In this document: one piece after another, positions 10,807 through 22,033 of the stretch | Position numbering within the stretch: the first letter of the stretch is position 1 | Layout of the letters: the number at the start of each line of letters is the position of its first letter | Assembly (NCBI GenBank): GCA_022592435.1 | Contig: JABYQS010000050.1 | Span: 124,001-188,000, forward strand | Source: Cerioporus squamosus | Lineage: Eukaryota; Basidiomycota; Agaricomycetes; Polyporales; Polyporaceae | Direction of reading: 5' to 3' | Length of the DNA: 64,000 nt | Translations under genes and position numbers: made by a program | Notes under the pieces: model-generated | Seen by the model: the letters and a program-made list of their open reading frames with translations, nothing else | What the model was told of the DNA's origin: nothing | The model's database searches: none

Positions 10807-13800
10807 CTACAACGTCGCGCCCAGTCCCAGCTTTGTCTTCTTCATGATCGCTGTAAGCGGGACTTCGAGCCCGCCTGACTGTCCGATGCGGTCGCCGTCT
10901 GACCAACCCATCGCGGCAAGCATCCTGAACCCGACGTTCTTGTCGTCGATCTTGGCGGCGTCCTGATGTGGGTGCAATCGGCAGTCAGCTCTCAGCTCAC
11001 ACGTTCGCATCGCCCGCCCAGGATCCGAAGCAAAAGCTCGCTATGGATCTGGAGACTCGAGAGATAGAGGGCGCAACAGACGAAGACTCACCTTGCCGAC
11101 CGCCTCGCCCTCGCGGTGCTTCGCAAGAGATGTCACCTTTCCTCTGCCCTTGCCGTATCCCTCCGGGGCCTCCCACTTGCCCTTCGTCGCCTGCCTCATG
11201 ATGTGCCGAATCTTGCCCTCGTTGATGCCAACCCCGCTGTTCGTCTTCTTGATGAGCGTCGTGTACCGCGCCTCGCCCTTGCCTTTACTCTGGCTCTTGA
11301 GGTTGAACGCTACTGCAAGCTCGTGCACGCGCTTGCGCGTGTCCTTGTCGGCAGGGGGCAGGGACATCGTGTTAGGACCACCGATGTTCTGCAGGAATCG
11401 GCGAATCTGCGCCTCGAGGTCGACTAGGTCGACGATGCGATTCGGCAGATCGTCCTGCACTGCGCGCGGCAGCCAACATGGCTTTTCGACCCTTCTTGCC
11501 ACCCTTGTGCGACGCCAACGGGTCCGCGGCGAGCATCAAGCGGTCCAACGCCCGCTTTTTCTTGTTCTCGGCCTTCTTTTGACGGTCCTTCTCCCATTGC
11601 TCGCGCAGCTCAGGAGGAACGTCTTTGTTTTTACCGCGTTCTGTGGAGGATGCATGCGTCAGATACGTCTCATGTCAACACACTGGGAAACATACTGGCT
11701 GGCTGCAGCATACTCGCGAAAACGTCGTCACCGACATCAAAGTCGCCATTCTGGACAGCCTTGAACATATACTTCCTCGCGCGCCTATTGCCGCTGGACA
11801 GAAGGTGTTGGTTATCGGCGAGCAGCTCCTGCACAGACCGTCAACTCCAGATCGTACATCGACGCGAGCAAGGACACAAACCTCGATATGGTCAAAATAA
11901 TCCTCATCCTCGTCGGCCCAAGTCATCTCTATCGACATGGCATCGTCGTCGTCGTCGTCGCTGAAGTCCTCGGCCTTCGCCTTGCCCTTGCCTTTGCTGA
12001 GCTTGCTCGCAATCGCTCCAGTCGCGCCTGGAAACCGCGTCTCGGGGTCTCATCCTCATCTGGGCTGTCGCTGTCGTCTTCTCGTCGTCTTCGTCGTCAT
12101 CGTCCTCCTCGTCTTCTCCTCCGACGTCCTCGTCCTCGTCTTCAGCTTCTCCGATGAGCGCCCGCTCCTCGCACGGACGATTCCTTCGACCTCATCATCC
12201 GTTGCCACATCGGTGCCATCTTCAGGCTCGTCCGCCTCCGCGCCGCTTGCCCCATCTGCTACCTTCGCCTCCTCCCCATCTTCGTCCTCCTCGGCAGATT
12301 CAGGCCCACGCATCTCCTCTTGCTCATCCTCCAGCTTCATCCGCTCGATGTCCGCAATGTCGTCCATAGTGACTTGCCTCGAGCCTTCGGCGCTCATGCC
12401 ATGCACGAACCTCTTCATTGCAGCCAGGTCAATCGCATCGTCGAGCTCCATGCCGCCCATATCGACAGAGAGCGCGTCAACATCGTCCTCTTCGTCCGAT
12501 GTTCCGAAGTTGACGTCCGAGTCGCCTCTCCGCTGTTCAGCACGCCTGGAATCCTCCTCGCGCAGCATCGCCTCCTCATGCATTGCACCAAACGCGCCAA
12601 AGCCGCGTAACGACTTACGGCGCGCCTTGCGGTTGCGTTTCAGTAAAGAACGCGGGGTACCCCCACCAACTGGATGAAGACGACGACTCTGCGTCTTCAC
12701 GGTGGTCTTGTCAAAGGAGAACGCGACGGAGTCGAACGAAGGGGGAGGAGGCAGCTCTTCGGGTTCCGGGGCCTGGAAAGCGGGACTAGCTGCGATTGGC
12801 GGTGTGCGAGGTGTTCTCGGCGTTTCGGGGTAGAGTGTACCCATCTCAATAGTGAGAGTGGGCTGTTGCGTAGCGCTGCCAATCTCGACACCTGTGAGGA
12901 TGGAAGTAGACGGCAGAGTCTCTCCCTGTGCAGGTGAATGGTGTGCCAGGGGCGGCGACGGTTTACTATTGCGTGGGTGAGGTGCGACATAGACGATTAC
13001 CTCGTCGTCGTCGTCGACAGCCTCTCCAAGTGCGCCGCCATCCACTCGGTCAACTTGAATACGGCTCGAATGGTAATCGGTGACGTCCGAGGGTGTGGCA
13101 TCGATGAAAAAGCTTGCGGACTGCTGCTGTACCGTTGTTACCACCGGTGCCGTTGGTTTCTCCGCGGCAGCAGCCGCATCGACTTGCGCCTGGATCTTCC
13201 CGATATCCGCGAAGTCGATTTCTTCCAGTTGCTCTTCACCTCCCTCATCATCAACTGGCTCTGTAGCTTTGTCGAGAGGATGGAAGACTCGAAAGACCGC
13301 GTCGGCCGTTGGAACATGACTCTCTTCGTCCCCGTCAACTAAGAAGGCATGCTATTAACAATACCATGGAATCATTTCATAGTTCAACTTACCAGCAGTT
13401 TCGGTAACAGGCTTGAAGATATCTTCTTCTTCCTCGAACAACGTCGCAGTGTAGACCGATCGTACGAAAACCACAGGTCTCAGAAGTGGTCGATCTTCAT
13501 AGAGCAAGCTGGACAACGGAGCTCCCGCCTTCAGCTTTGAAGACAGGTTGCGGCCACGCCCGTAAGGCAAGGAGGAACTGTCCCCTGCGTCACCTCTGCC
13601 TCGACCTGAGCCGCGAGGGGAGCCGAGTCCTCCGCGCGAGTTTTTGAACACGTTGAAGGGCATCGAATTAGAACCTCTGCCTCTCCCGCGACCTCGAGGC
13701 GTCCCACGAGTGGGCGGCGGTGTGGGTGGATTGCCTGCAACGTATTCATGATGTCCGCCGACTCGACATATTCTATTACTCACTGTTCGACCATTGCTGG

Positions 13801-13976
13801 ATGGGAAAATCTAGCTCATCCAGATACGCTGGACCTCCTCGTCCTCGTCCTCTACCGCCATTTCCCCGTCCGCCTCTCCATCCGCCCCTACCTCGACCTC
13901 GGCCTCGAAAGGAGTCTCCATTGTCGAAAGAGCCCCGCGATCCTCCGCGGCCACGGTTGTTCTTGCCTCTAGCCAT
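10807..13976 (-). CDS. SQS1: SQS1-like R3H and G-patch protein, with apparent frame breaks
   Basis: Homologue of yeast Sqs1/Pfa1, a G-patch activator of the helicase Prp43 in splicing and ribosome assembly. Order: an RGG-rich N-terminus (MARGKNNRGRGG), an intron, more RG repeats, FEEEEDIFKPV, a long acidic and Ser/Pro-rich middle, TWADEDEDYFDHIE, a Lys-rich helix (LREQWEKDRQKKAENKKKR), an R3H-like region (DLEAQIRRFLQNIGG, DKDTRKRVHELAVAFNLKSQSKGKG) and a C-terminal G-patch (GFRMLAAMGWSDGDRIG through KLGLGATL). The acidic stretch is not readable in one frame: the frame appears to change near 12170, 12080 and 11995 (each like one missing base) and near 11461 (one extra base). These could be sequencing errors in purine-rich DNA or real decay. 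The identification is firm; the intactness is not. Confidence 0.8.
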
Positions 13977-14305
13977 CTATAGATACAGGAGGATGTCGAT
14001 GGTATGGATACAGCCGAGAGATGGATAATCAACAAAGCGAGGATAGCAGGTGAGGAGCCAAGCAGATGAAGGATTACAAGCGTAGAAGGGAAAAGTTGTT
14101 GAAGGCTCTAGCCTCTAGCCTAGAGACCTTACCAAGAGTCACTGCGGTAGCGAGTTGGAGTAGGCATCAAGGTATTCCCGGGCCGGGGCCGAATATGGAC
14201 ATCTAGACGCCCATTGTGGGGGCGTGTTGAACGCGGTTGCACAACCCTACCGCATGCCGTGACCCTCTGCGTCCTGACACTTCACTGCTTGAACAACTAC
14301 ACTCG
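13977..14305. other. Divergent promoter region between SQS1-like and USE1
   Basis: About 330 bp separate the starts of two genes that run in opposite directions, so it probably contains both promoters. No clear TATA box or other element was identified. Confidence 0.5.
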
Positions 14306-15361
14306 ATGATGACGGAGAAAGCTATACACGACCGTGTCAACCTTGCTCGGCTAGTACGCAGACTTGAGAAGAACATCGCGACGGAGAATTGGACCGACGA
14401 CGCACCAGGGACCTCTTCCACCCCTGCTTGGATCAGAACCAGAGGGACACTACAGGTATGCATCAAGGTTCGTTGACCCGTTATACGCTTGTGGCTGACA
14501 GCGGTCATATGCTGTCACCAGAAAGTGAAGCATGCACGCAAGCTCCTCCAGAGCGTAGAATCTGAGGACACGTCGAGCTCGTGAGTGTAGTTGATTCCTG
14601 ATTCAGACCTGCGTTGAGTGTATTCTTGCCTCAGCAATGCGCCACGACACTATGCAGACCTTAGAAAAACCCTGGATTACTTAGAGTCCCTCGTCGTTGA
14701 AGTGGACAAGGTAACATCGTGCATCACGCGTGGTTCGTTCTGTCTGACGCTAGCCGTCGCGCAGAGAATCTCTCCTCCTCTCACACGTCCAACCCACATT
14801 CTACCCACTATTCCACCGCCCCCGCCTCCCGTGGATGTTTCCACGTCAGCGGAAGAATCACAGCCCGACTCGGAGGCCACGCCGCTCGACCCGACCGCTA
14901 CATTACTGCCGGCTGACGAGTCTTCGGCTGCCGCAGCCCACGATCGACTTCTTAGTCCCTCCGAGTCACGCACATTCACAAGAGGCCCCGTCAATCCAAG
15001 CGAAAGCTTGCTACCTCCTTCGCTTCCCACCGCGGCAGAGAAGTTCACGTCACAAGCTACGCCCGCCTTCTTGCAGAACTCCGCTGCCCTGCAAGAGGAG
15101 CTGTCCGCGCAACTTGCACAAATGGCGACGCAGCTCAAGCGCAATGCTATCCACTTTGCTGGTGCGCTCGAGAAGGACAAGGCGGTCGTGTTAGAGACCC
15201 AGGAGAAGCTCGAACGCAACCACGATGTGATGTCGAAGGAGCGCGTGCGGCTGCGCGACCATAGCTCCAAGAGTTGGGGGACTACTTGGATAACTATCCT
15301 CAGCCTCCTGGTCGTACTGGTTGGGTTTGTCATGACCTTCCTAATAATCCGCATCACATAG
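14306..15361 (+). CDS. USE1: USE1-like SNARE of ER (Golgi-to-ER retrieval)
   Basis: Tail-anchored SNARE that acts with the Dsl1 complex, Sec20 and Ufe1 in fusion of COPI vesicles with the ER (family knowledge). The sequence shows an N-terminal helical part beginning MTEKAIHDRVNLARLVRRLEK, short exons NAPRHYADLRKTLDYLESLV, a long Pro/Ser/Glu-rich linker, then the SNARE-like heptad region ALQEELSAQLAQMATQLKRNA to LERNHDVMSKERVRL, and a C-terminal hydrophobic anchor ILSLLVVLVGFVMTFLIIR ending 3 residues from the stop. Three introns (starting at 14457, after GAGCTC near 14581, and near 14710) keep the frame. ATGs at 14306 and 14309 are adjacent; an in-frame ATG at 14237 would add a short unconserved leader. 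Confidence 0.85.
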
Positions 15362-18300
15362 GCACATACGCGATGTCTTCATCCAAGCAGCATGACGGTA
15401 TTTATGACGCTTTCGCTTTACTTATCGCTGCATTAAGTGGTGCTAGTACAGCGGCAATACAGGCGCCTGATATGGTGGACCTGGCCACAGATCATCGTTC
15501 CTAGAAGAGTGCATGAAGGATGGGGGTGGCCGTCAAGAACAACCTTTGCCCGAAGAGCCGTATGCGCGTAGTAGGTATCCATCTGCACCTTCGTGATATC
15601 GCCGCATCGTCAGACCCACAGGTCCGTACAACTTGCCCATCGTCGTTCACCGGTGAGAATAGCGTCCGCGAGTCGTCCCGGATATTCTTGTCTTGCATGC
15701 ATCCTCGAGGAATGACCGATGCCAGACTCCCGGCTGGAGGCGCTCGGGCCGACGTCGCGACGTTAGTGGGACCAGGAACGCTGAATCAGTGGCCTTGTCC
15801 AGGACGACACCTTTACATACTCCCGGTTTTCGGGCGGCATATGTGGCCACCCCAGAACTATGCGACCCAGATGGTTCGTACGCCAGGCACCTGCACCCGG
15901 CGCGGGCTCGCTGTGAGTAGATCATACCGACAATAGTCGTCATCCGCGTCCGCTGCGCGTCCTTCGGGCCATAGCTCCGTACTGCTGCCTGCGCGGAGTG
16001 CAATTTTCCTGAGCCCTGCGAGCGGCCTCGAACTCTATAGGCTAATCATCAGCAATGGCACGTATACATCACGTACAAGGTCTGCCAGAATCAGGCCTGG
16101 GGCCGCGCTGTGGCCGTCATAGGCCCCGAGCGAACTTGGTCTGCGATTCGGAGAACGGCTATCGCCTCCCGGGCCCGCGCATGGAAGCATTGAGCTCAAG
16201 GAAAGGCGAGGACATGGGCGATCCGACATGTCGGGGTGGACAGGAGGCAGGCTGTTTCCGAAACTGTGTGTTTAACAAATGAAATACACACCGTTGCATG
16301 TCTCTGTTACTTATGTCCGCTTCTCAGCACGCAATCGTAGGGTTCGGTAAGAGCACGCACCTTCAGCACGTCGCGCCACGTCTCCCGCGGCCGCCTCTCT
16401 ATAAACAGTGATTAGACGTTGTCGTCGTTGCACAGGACCGACTTTATGGATCGCTACTAAAGGCTATCGTGATGGTCTAAACCGTCGATCGATGAGCGAA
16501 TTGGGTCCGCGACGAGACCTAAGACGACACCGACGATCATGACCGAAGGAGACATCGGGCCACTTCTCCATCAGCGCAGTTGCAAGGAAGAGCGTACCAG
16601 CACTGCTGTTCAGCTTGGCTCTTCCACCAGAAGTTCCGCACGGTGTGCCGCCGCCTCATGGATCATGTAGGAGCCACTCACCGGCACGAGAAACCGTAAC
16701 ACAACACCCAGCCCGCGTTCGTCGTTCGTTCATCTTGCAGGAGCCGTACATAGTGTGATGACGAAGTCTGATGGCGTCAGCGCAACAACAGCATCCATGG
16801 ATGCAGCGGGAGTCTCCGACGTTTCTCCTAGGATGTGCCTCCCAGGACCAAAAGGTATCCCGGAGATGGAACCGACTTTTCCGTCTCTCCCCAGGCGACG
16901 AACTGGAGGACGCAGGTGGGGAGGCGTTTTGAACAGCTGCTATACAAGGACGACCCACCGTGCAAATGAGGAGGTTCGTCACACTCGGAGTGACAACCCA
17001 TGATGAGCCTCTGAGGAAAGCTAATATCAATTTCCGCCACTGCAGGGTACATTTTGCATTGATTCGACTCACATTACGTCTGTGAACATTCTTATTAGCT
17101 CGACGCCTTCGAGCGAGCAAAGCGCTGCGCGTGCAGGACGAGTATTTGGCGAGTTAGCAAGCCTCTACCTGCACAGAAAGAGTCGTACCAGCAGCATTGT
17201 TGTCGATAAGTCGGCCGAAACTTGAGACGCTTTGGCATAAACTTCCAGGATGGTCGCATATACGTCATGTCTCAATAAATGAGCACGCCCCCACCAGCGG
17301 TCTCTTGTCTCACGAGGCCTATTATCGGTTAGCCCTTGGTGGTCCGAAGCTAATGCGGGCGTAATAGAACTCACCAGGGGGAAGCAACGAGTGGAGTCGG
17401 CTTGCAACGTGGTACTCCACGCCGGAAGTTAAACAAGCCTGAACATGCCCTGTGACTGAAGGTTCGGGGCCAGGCACACCTCGCACATAGGACGCGACGA
17501 CAGGTCGTGCATCACATCGCGGCCGCCACAGTGCACGGTCACGATGAGAGGCAGAGGTTTGTGGATCCACTACCAGACGACGCTGATCGTTTAAGTCTCG
17601 TGCCGTCTCCTGCGGGGGCCAGGTAGAAAGTTAACGTCGACATACCATGTCTTGGCCTCGCCGGTTGCGAGACAAGAGCCGCTCGAGCGACGGGGAGCGT
17701 CGCGGCGATGATCGTCGTGTGGGGTAGTGTTTCCGAGGAAGGCGGCATGACGAGAGCGACACGAGAATTCTTGAGACTCTGGACCCCGATCCATGATACA
17801 AGTACTTGTATGCTGGCTGTCAAGTGAGACGATAAGCGGTAGGCACAGATAGACAATCGGCCACGCAACTCACGATAGAAGCAGCTCGCCATCGCCGTCA
17901 GCAAGCCGACCAGTGCACGCCTATGTATCTGTATGGGACGAGGGCCCCATGTGAGCGCGACACGGCTGCAGATCGCGAGACGCAGATACACGGCCATCCA
18001 CAGAAGCACAGGTCACTCACTACACACTCCGCGAGCGCGCGCAAGAAGGCTAGAGGAGGACGATCCTGCGTTCGACTCCGAGACAACTCGGAGCGTTCCC
18101 GGTCGACACGACCAGCTCAGCTCGACCGCAGCGACCAGGCAAGGTTCAGGATCAGGATCGTTCGAGGCGTCCCCGGACACAAGCCGGCGTTCTGGACGTA
18201 AGAGGTGTGCATCACTTGACGCATTGCTGGCAAGCTAAGCCTTGCACGAGCCATACATATGCACGGGTATGGTCGTGCCAGATCCACGCCTTGGCGGACG

Positions 18301-21300
18301 AGCGGTCAGAGGCACTGTCACACGAACACGAGGCAACAGAACGCTCACGCTGTACCTAGTCTACGGCCACCGTTCGCACACTGTGGCCAGGTGAGAGACG
18401 TCCTCCCAGCGTTCCGTAGCCAATGGGCCGCCAGTCTTGGGTGGCTCGTCCGACGACTAAGATCAAATGATGCTCGCCTGAGTGGGTCATATGTCCGCAA
18501 TCGTGTTAATTTGGACGACGTTCGTACTGTTGCCTGAAACAGATGATGCATGAACAAAGACGTAACACACTGGTGCCGCTTGGGAACACGAGGCGAACTG
18601 CACTTACCTCCGGTCGTTGCAGTCGTCAGGACAAGCTCGAGAACATACCGAAACTGCGCTTCGACCACAGATGCGTCATATGTTGACGCTTCCAACGCTT
18701 CCTAGCAGGTCGCCTAACACGCACACGTGAGCAAAGAACCAGATGATACCCCACAACTACACGCCTTTCTCAGGGCAGGCCCTCTGACCGGTGTCACACG
18801 TCGCTCAGCAGGGGTTCTGCAGTGTTCCAGACCAGGACATAGCCCATCAACAGAAGCGTGCGGCATTCAACGACGCTGCGAGCGAACTTCTATGCGCCAC
18901 ACCCTGCGAGAGGTGTGCGCATCGCGCTCCACTCGACATCGTTCTCGCATGCCATGTGCGACAACACTGACACTCGTGGAGGTTGGAACGAGTTCATGCG
19001 GCCGCCGGCCTGATGCGTGAAGCGCGTTGAGGTCCCTGCCAGTGCGCCGATTGAGAGAGCCAGCCGTCCTTCGTTCATCCAGATCCTGGTGTGCATTGTG
19101 GCTCAGAACTAGAAAACAAGTCAGGGTGAGAACGGGGACTTACGGGAATCCGACTCAGCGACGTGCACCCCAGATCCGGCCAAACGATCGTGAGGCTCGA
19201 CCTTCGACAGTACGCATCGCAAGCATCGCATTGGTAGATAGCAGGACTTCTGAACGCGTGCCGCGGAGCTGGTGGTTCGGAGCGCCAGCCAAATTATGAA
19301 GGTGAACGACTGTGAACGAGTGAGAAGATCGCCTGCATGCGTTCTCGTGCCACGAATGGCATTGTGCTCCCCAGGGCAGCTTTCAAACACGAAGGTGGCC
19401 TTCTCGTGCGTACGCAGTCGCCGGCTATTTCATAGTGAGTACCCTGTAGCAGCCAACCAGTGCGCGGGCCCGTGTGACCTATGGAAGAGACCCACCGATC
19501 AGAACAACCGGAGTCGAACACGCCGTGAGTACGCGCTCGAGTACTGTATTGACCGAGGGAGGAGCAAATGCGCTCGATGTTGACCAGCGAAGCGATGGAG
19601 GGGAGATTGACGAACAGGTCTGAAGTCTTGGAGTATCCGCTGCGGAGAGAAGGATGTCAGTTTGACTTGACTGGTTATGCTTGCCAGCGCAGTACGCACC
19701 TCCTTGCCCTGAATGATGAAGAAGCAGGGCATCGTAGAAGACCTCGAGCAACGTAATCGGAAATGACCAGATAGAAGCCACACCGCGGCGAAGTACAGAC
19801 CACTCGGACGGCCACGGGGGGCGGAATGTGCGCACGGAAGTGATCAAACGCCGCAGTTGAGGTTCGCGCACACGGTCATACTGTCGCCCATGCAGTGTTC
19901 GAGAGTTCTGGACACCTGCTGAACTGAATTGAGTCGAGACAGCAGGCCACTTTGCCCTACCCTCGAGTCGCCGCCGTGGGAGACCCACACCCTGTCAGCT
20001 CGGAGCGCACAAGAAGCAGCATCGGAGCGGGTGACAGAGCGGAACGGCACGCATGGACGCTGTCGGAGATGCCTGTGGGCACCGAACGAAGCTGCTTTTC
20101 GATGACAGCATGTGGGTGGTCCCACACGAATGGCTCAATCGCAGCTCAGCGGTTCGCGCATACAACTCTTGAGTAAGACAGAGGTTGCATCAAGGCAACA
20201 AATGCACTGAGTTTACTTCAGGCACGAGCAGTGGCTCTCACGTCCTACGGCGTCGAGATATCCCGCACTGACGTTGCGCAGCTATTACGTTCGCGTATGA
20301 GGAGCACGCCGTTCATCAAGCTCGGGGACCTTCCCTTCAGCACCCCAGCTGGACGAGCGAGACGGTTCGGGACCGCTGGCAACTCCACACCTCGGTGACG
20401 AAGGCGACGAGCGGAGCTGTAGGGATACACATTGCATACGATCGGTTGACACGGATACGACTGCATTCGGCTGGCCATGACGCACTCGTAGCATAGTGGG
20501 CTTGCGTCGCCAGATACACGTGCAGATCGCAGCAGCGCTGAGCCTGAGTCCTCTGAAGCAGTCCACTGGAGCGCGCGCGACATGAGGCGGATAGCGTGAG
20601 GAACTTCAGTCTTGCTGGCCAGCTGTCCAGGGTGCAGGTTGTGCGGATCATTGTGCGCAGCTGCCTGTATGACCGAGGTGCATGGACAAGGAAACCTCAC
20701 CATGCCAGACGTATCCTCGTGAACAAAACTCTGGTTGGGATCCGCGGCAAGCGAGAGGAATTGAGACGATGGGGCACAGCTCGAGCGAGCACAGTCCCGA
20801 AGGCCTGCCATAGCTCATGGAGCTGGAGAGGGCGCACATATACCCACTCCAATCGCAGTAACACGACTACTGAACGAAAGCGGGGCGGATATGGAACTCA
20901 CCTGTGGCGATATAAGCTCATGCGAGCTGACCTGTCCACGGGTGGGAGTTGACGTGGTTCCGGGCGCCGCACACTTCCTGCCAGGTTGCGGTACCTCGAT
21001 AGCGCAATACGCGCACCCCAGGGGGCACGGGGCAACGTTCGGGTGGTGCATGCCATTGGGTAGGTGACGTCTGGCGCAAAGCCCGCACATACGCAGCACA
21101 CGGTAACGGTGAACAAAGTTCGGGGTTCGACTGCTCCGGGAGGACGTCGAGCCCCGCGCAGGGCGTTGGTTAACAACGTCAATGGGGTTTTGCGATGATC
21201 TATATCTTGGGGTTGCGACCTCGTTCCAATGAGTCACATAGATGGAAGTAGCAACGTAGCGATACCACCCACCGTCTCAGTCTGTCGCCGCCCTTCGCCG

Positions 21301-22033
21301 CCCCTCCGGAGAAACGGAAGTGCTTTCACATGCAGGCGTCAGAGAACGGAGGCCGCCCAGTGACCATGGCAGTCGGTCGAGACCGTCTGGGGCGGTGGCT
21401 GGCGGTGACGCTGTGGCCCGCCCGTCGGCACTTCCCGTCTGACCGCAAGAAACCCCAAAATACTGCGTGGAATCCATAGAGTTCACGGTACATAGCCAGT
21501 ACTTACTGTGGCCAGAGAGGGCATAGAGCGCGAGATGGAGGATGTCAATAACTCTAAGCCACAAATTGCCACGAAACATCGCGGAGGCGGATTGTCATGC
21601 GGGGTCGAAGCGGTCGATTGAAAGTGTGGGGCTATAGACTTATCCGAGGAAAAGCGAGATTGACGAGGCGTTGATTGGCTGGGACGGGGCAGCGTCAGGT
21701 GTGACGTGACAACGTTGGGTGCGGGTGTGGCTGGGTCTAGACCGCAGAGCGACTGAAACAGGGTCCGTGGCATTTATTTCTGGTTGTTTGCACGGTTACC
21801 TCCTTGATTTCTGTGTGTTTATTTGGCCGCCCGACGAGCTCTCCATCTTCCCTTGGATCCCCCCACGACACTCGACCCGACCACGACGACCTCAAGATCG
21901 ACTCTGGCTGCCCCCGCGACGACGAGGAGCGCGTTTTACGCGTCGTTTACCCCATCTTGCACGCCCATCTCTTCCTCGTGCTCTGTTCTCGCATCACCCG
22001 CAACCCCGCGAACCACGTTGTCCTGCCGAAGCC
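15362..22033. other. 6.7-kb gene desert with unresolved splice-compatible ORFs
   Basis: No recognisable protein family, tRNA or complete mobile element. Many short ORFs occur on both strands. Some minus-strand stretches have intron-like borders, for example RC exons around 17330-17810 that can be joined into an open reading of over 100 codons, and the minus-strand ORF 21277-21579 starting MFRGNLWLRVIDILHL with a GTAAGT donor-like site. Loose similarity between stretches near 16590 and 17185 suggests old repeats. None of this is enough to call a gene. Confidence 0.4.
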
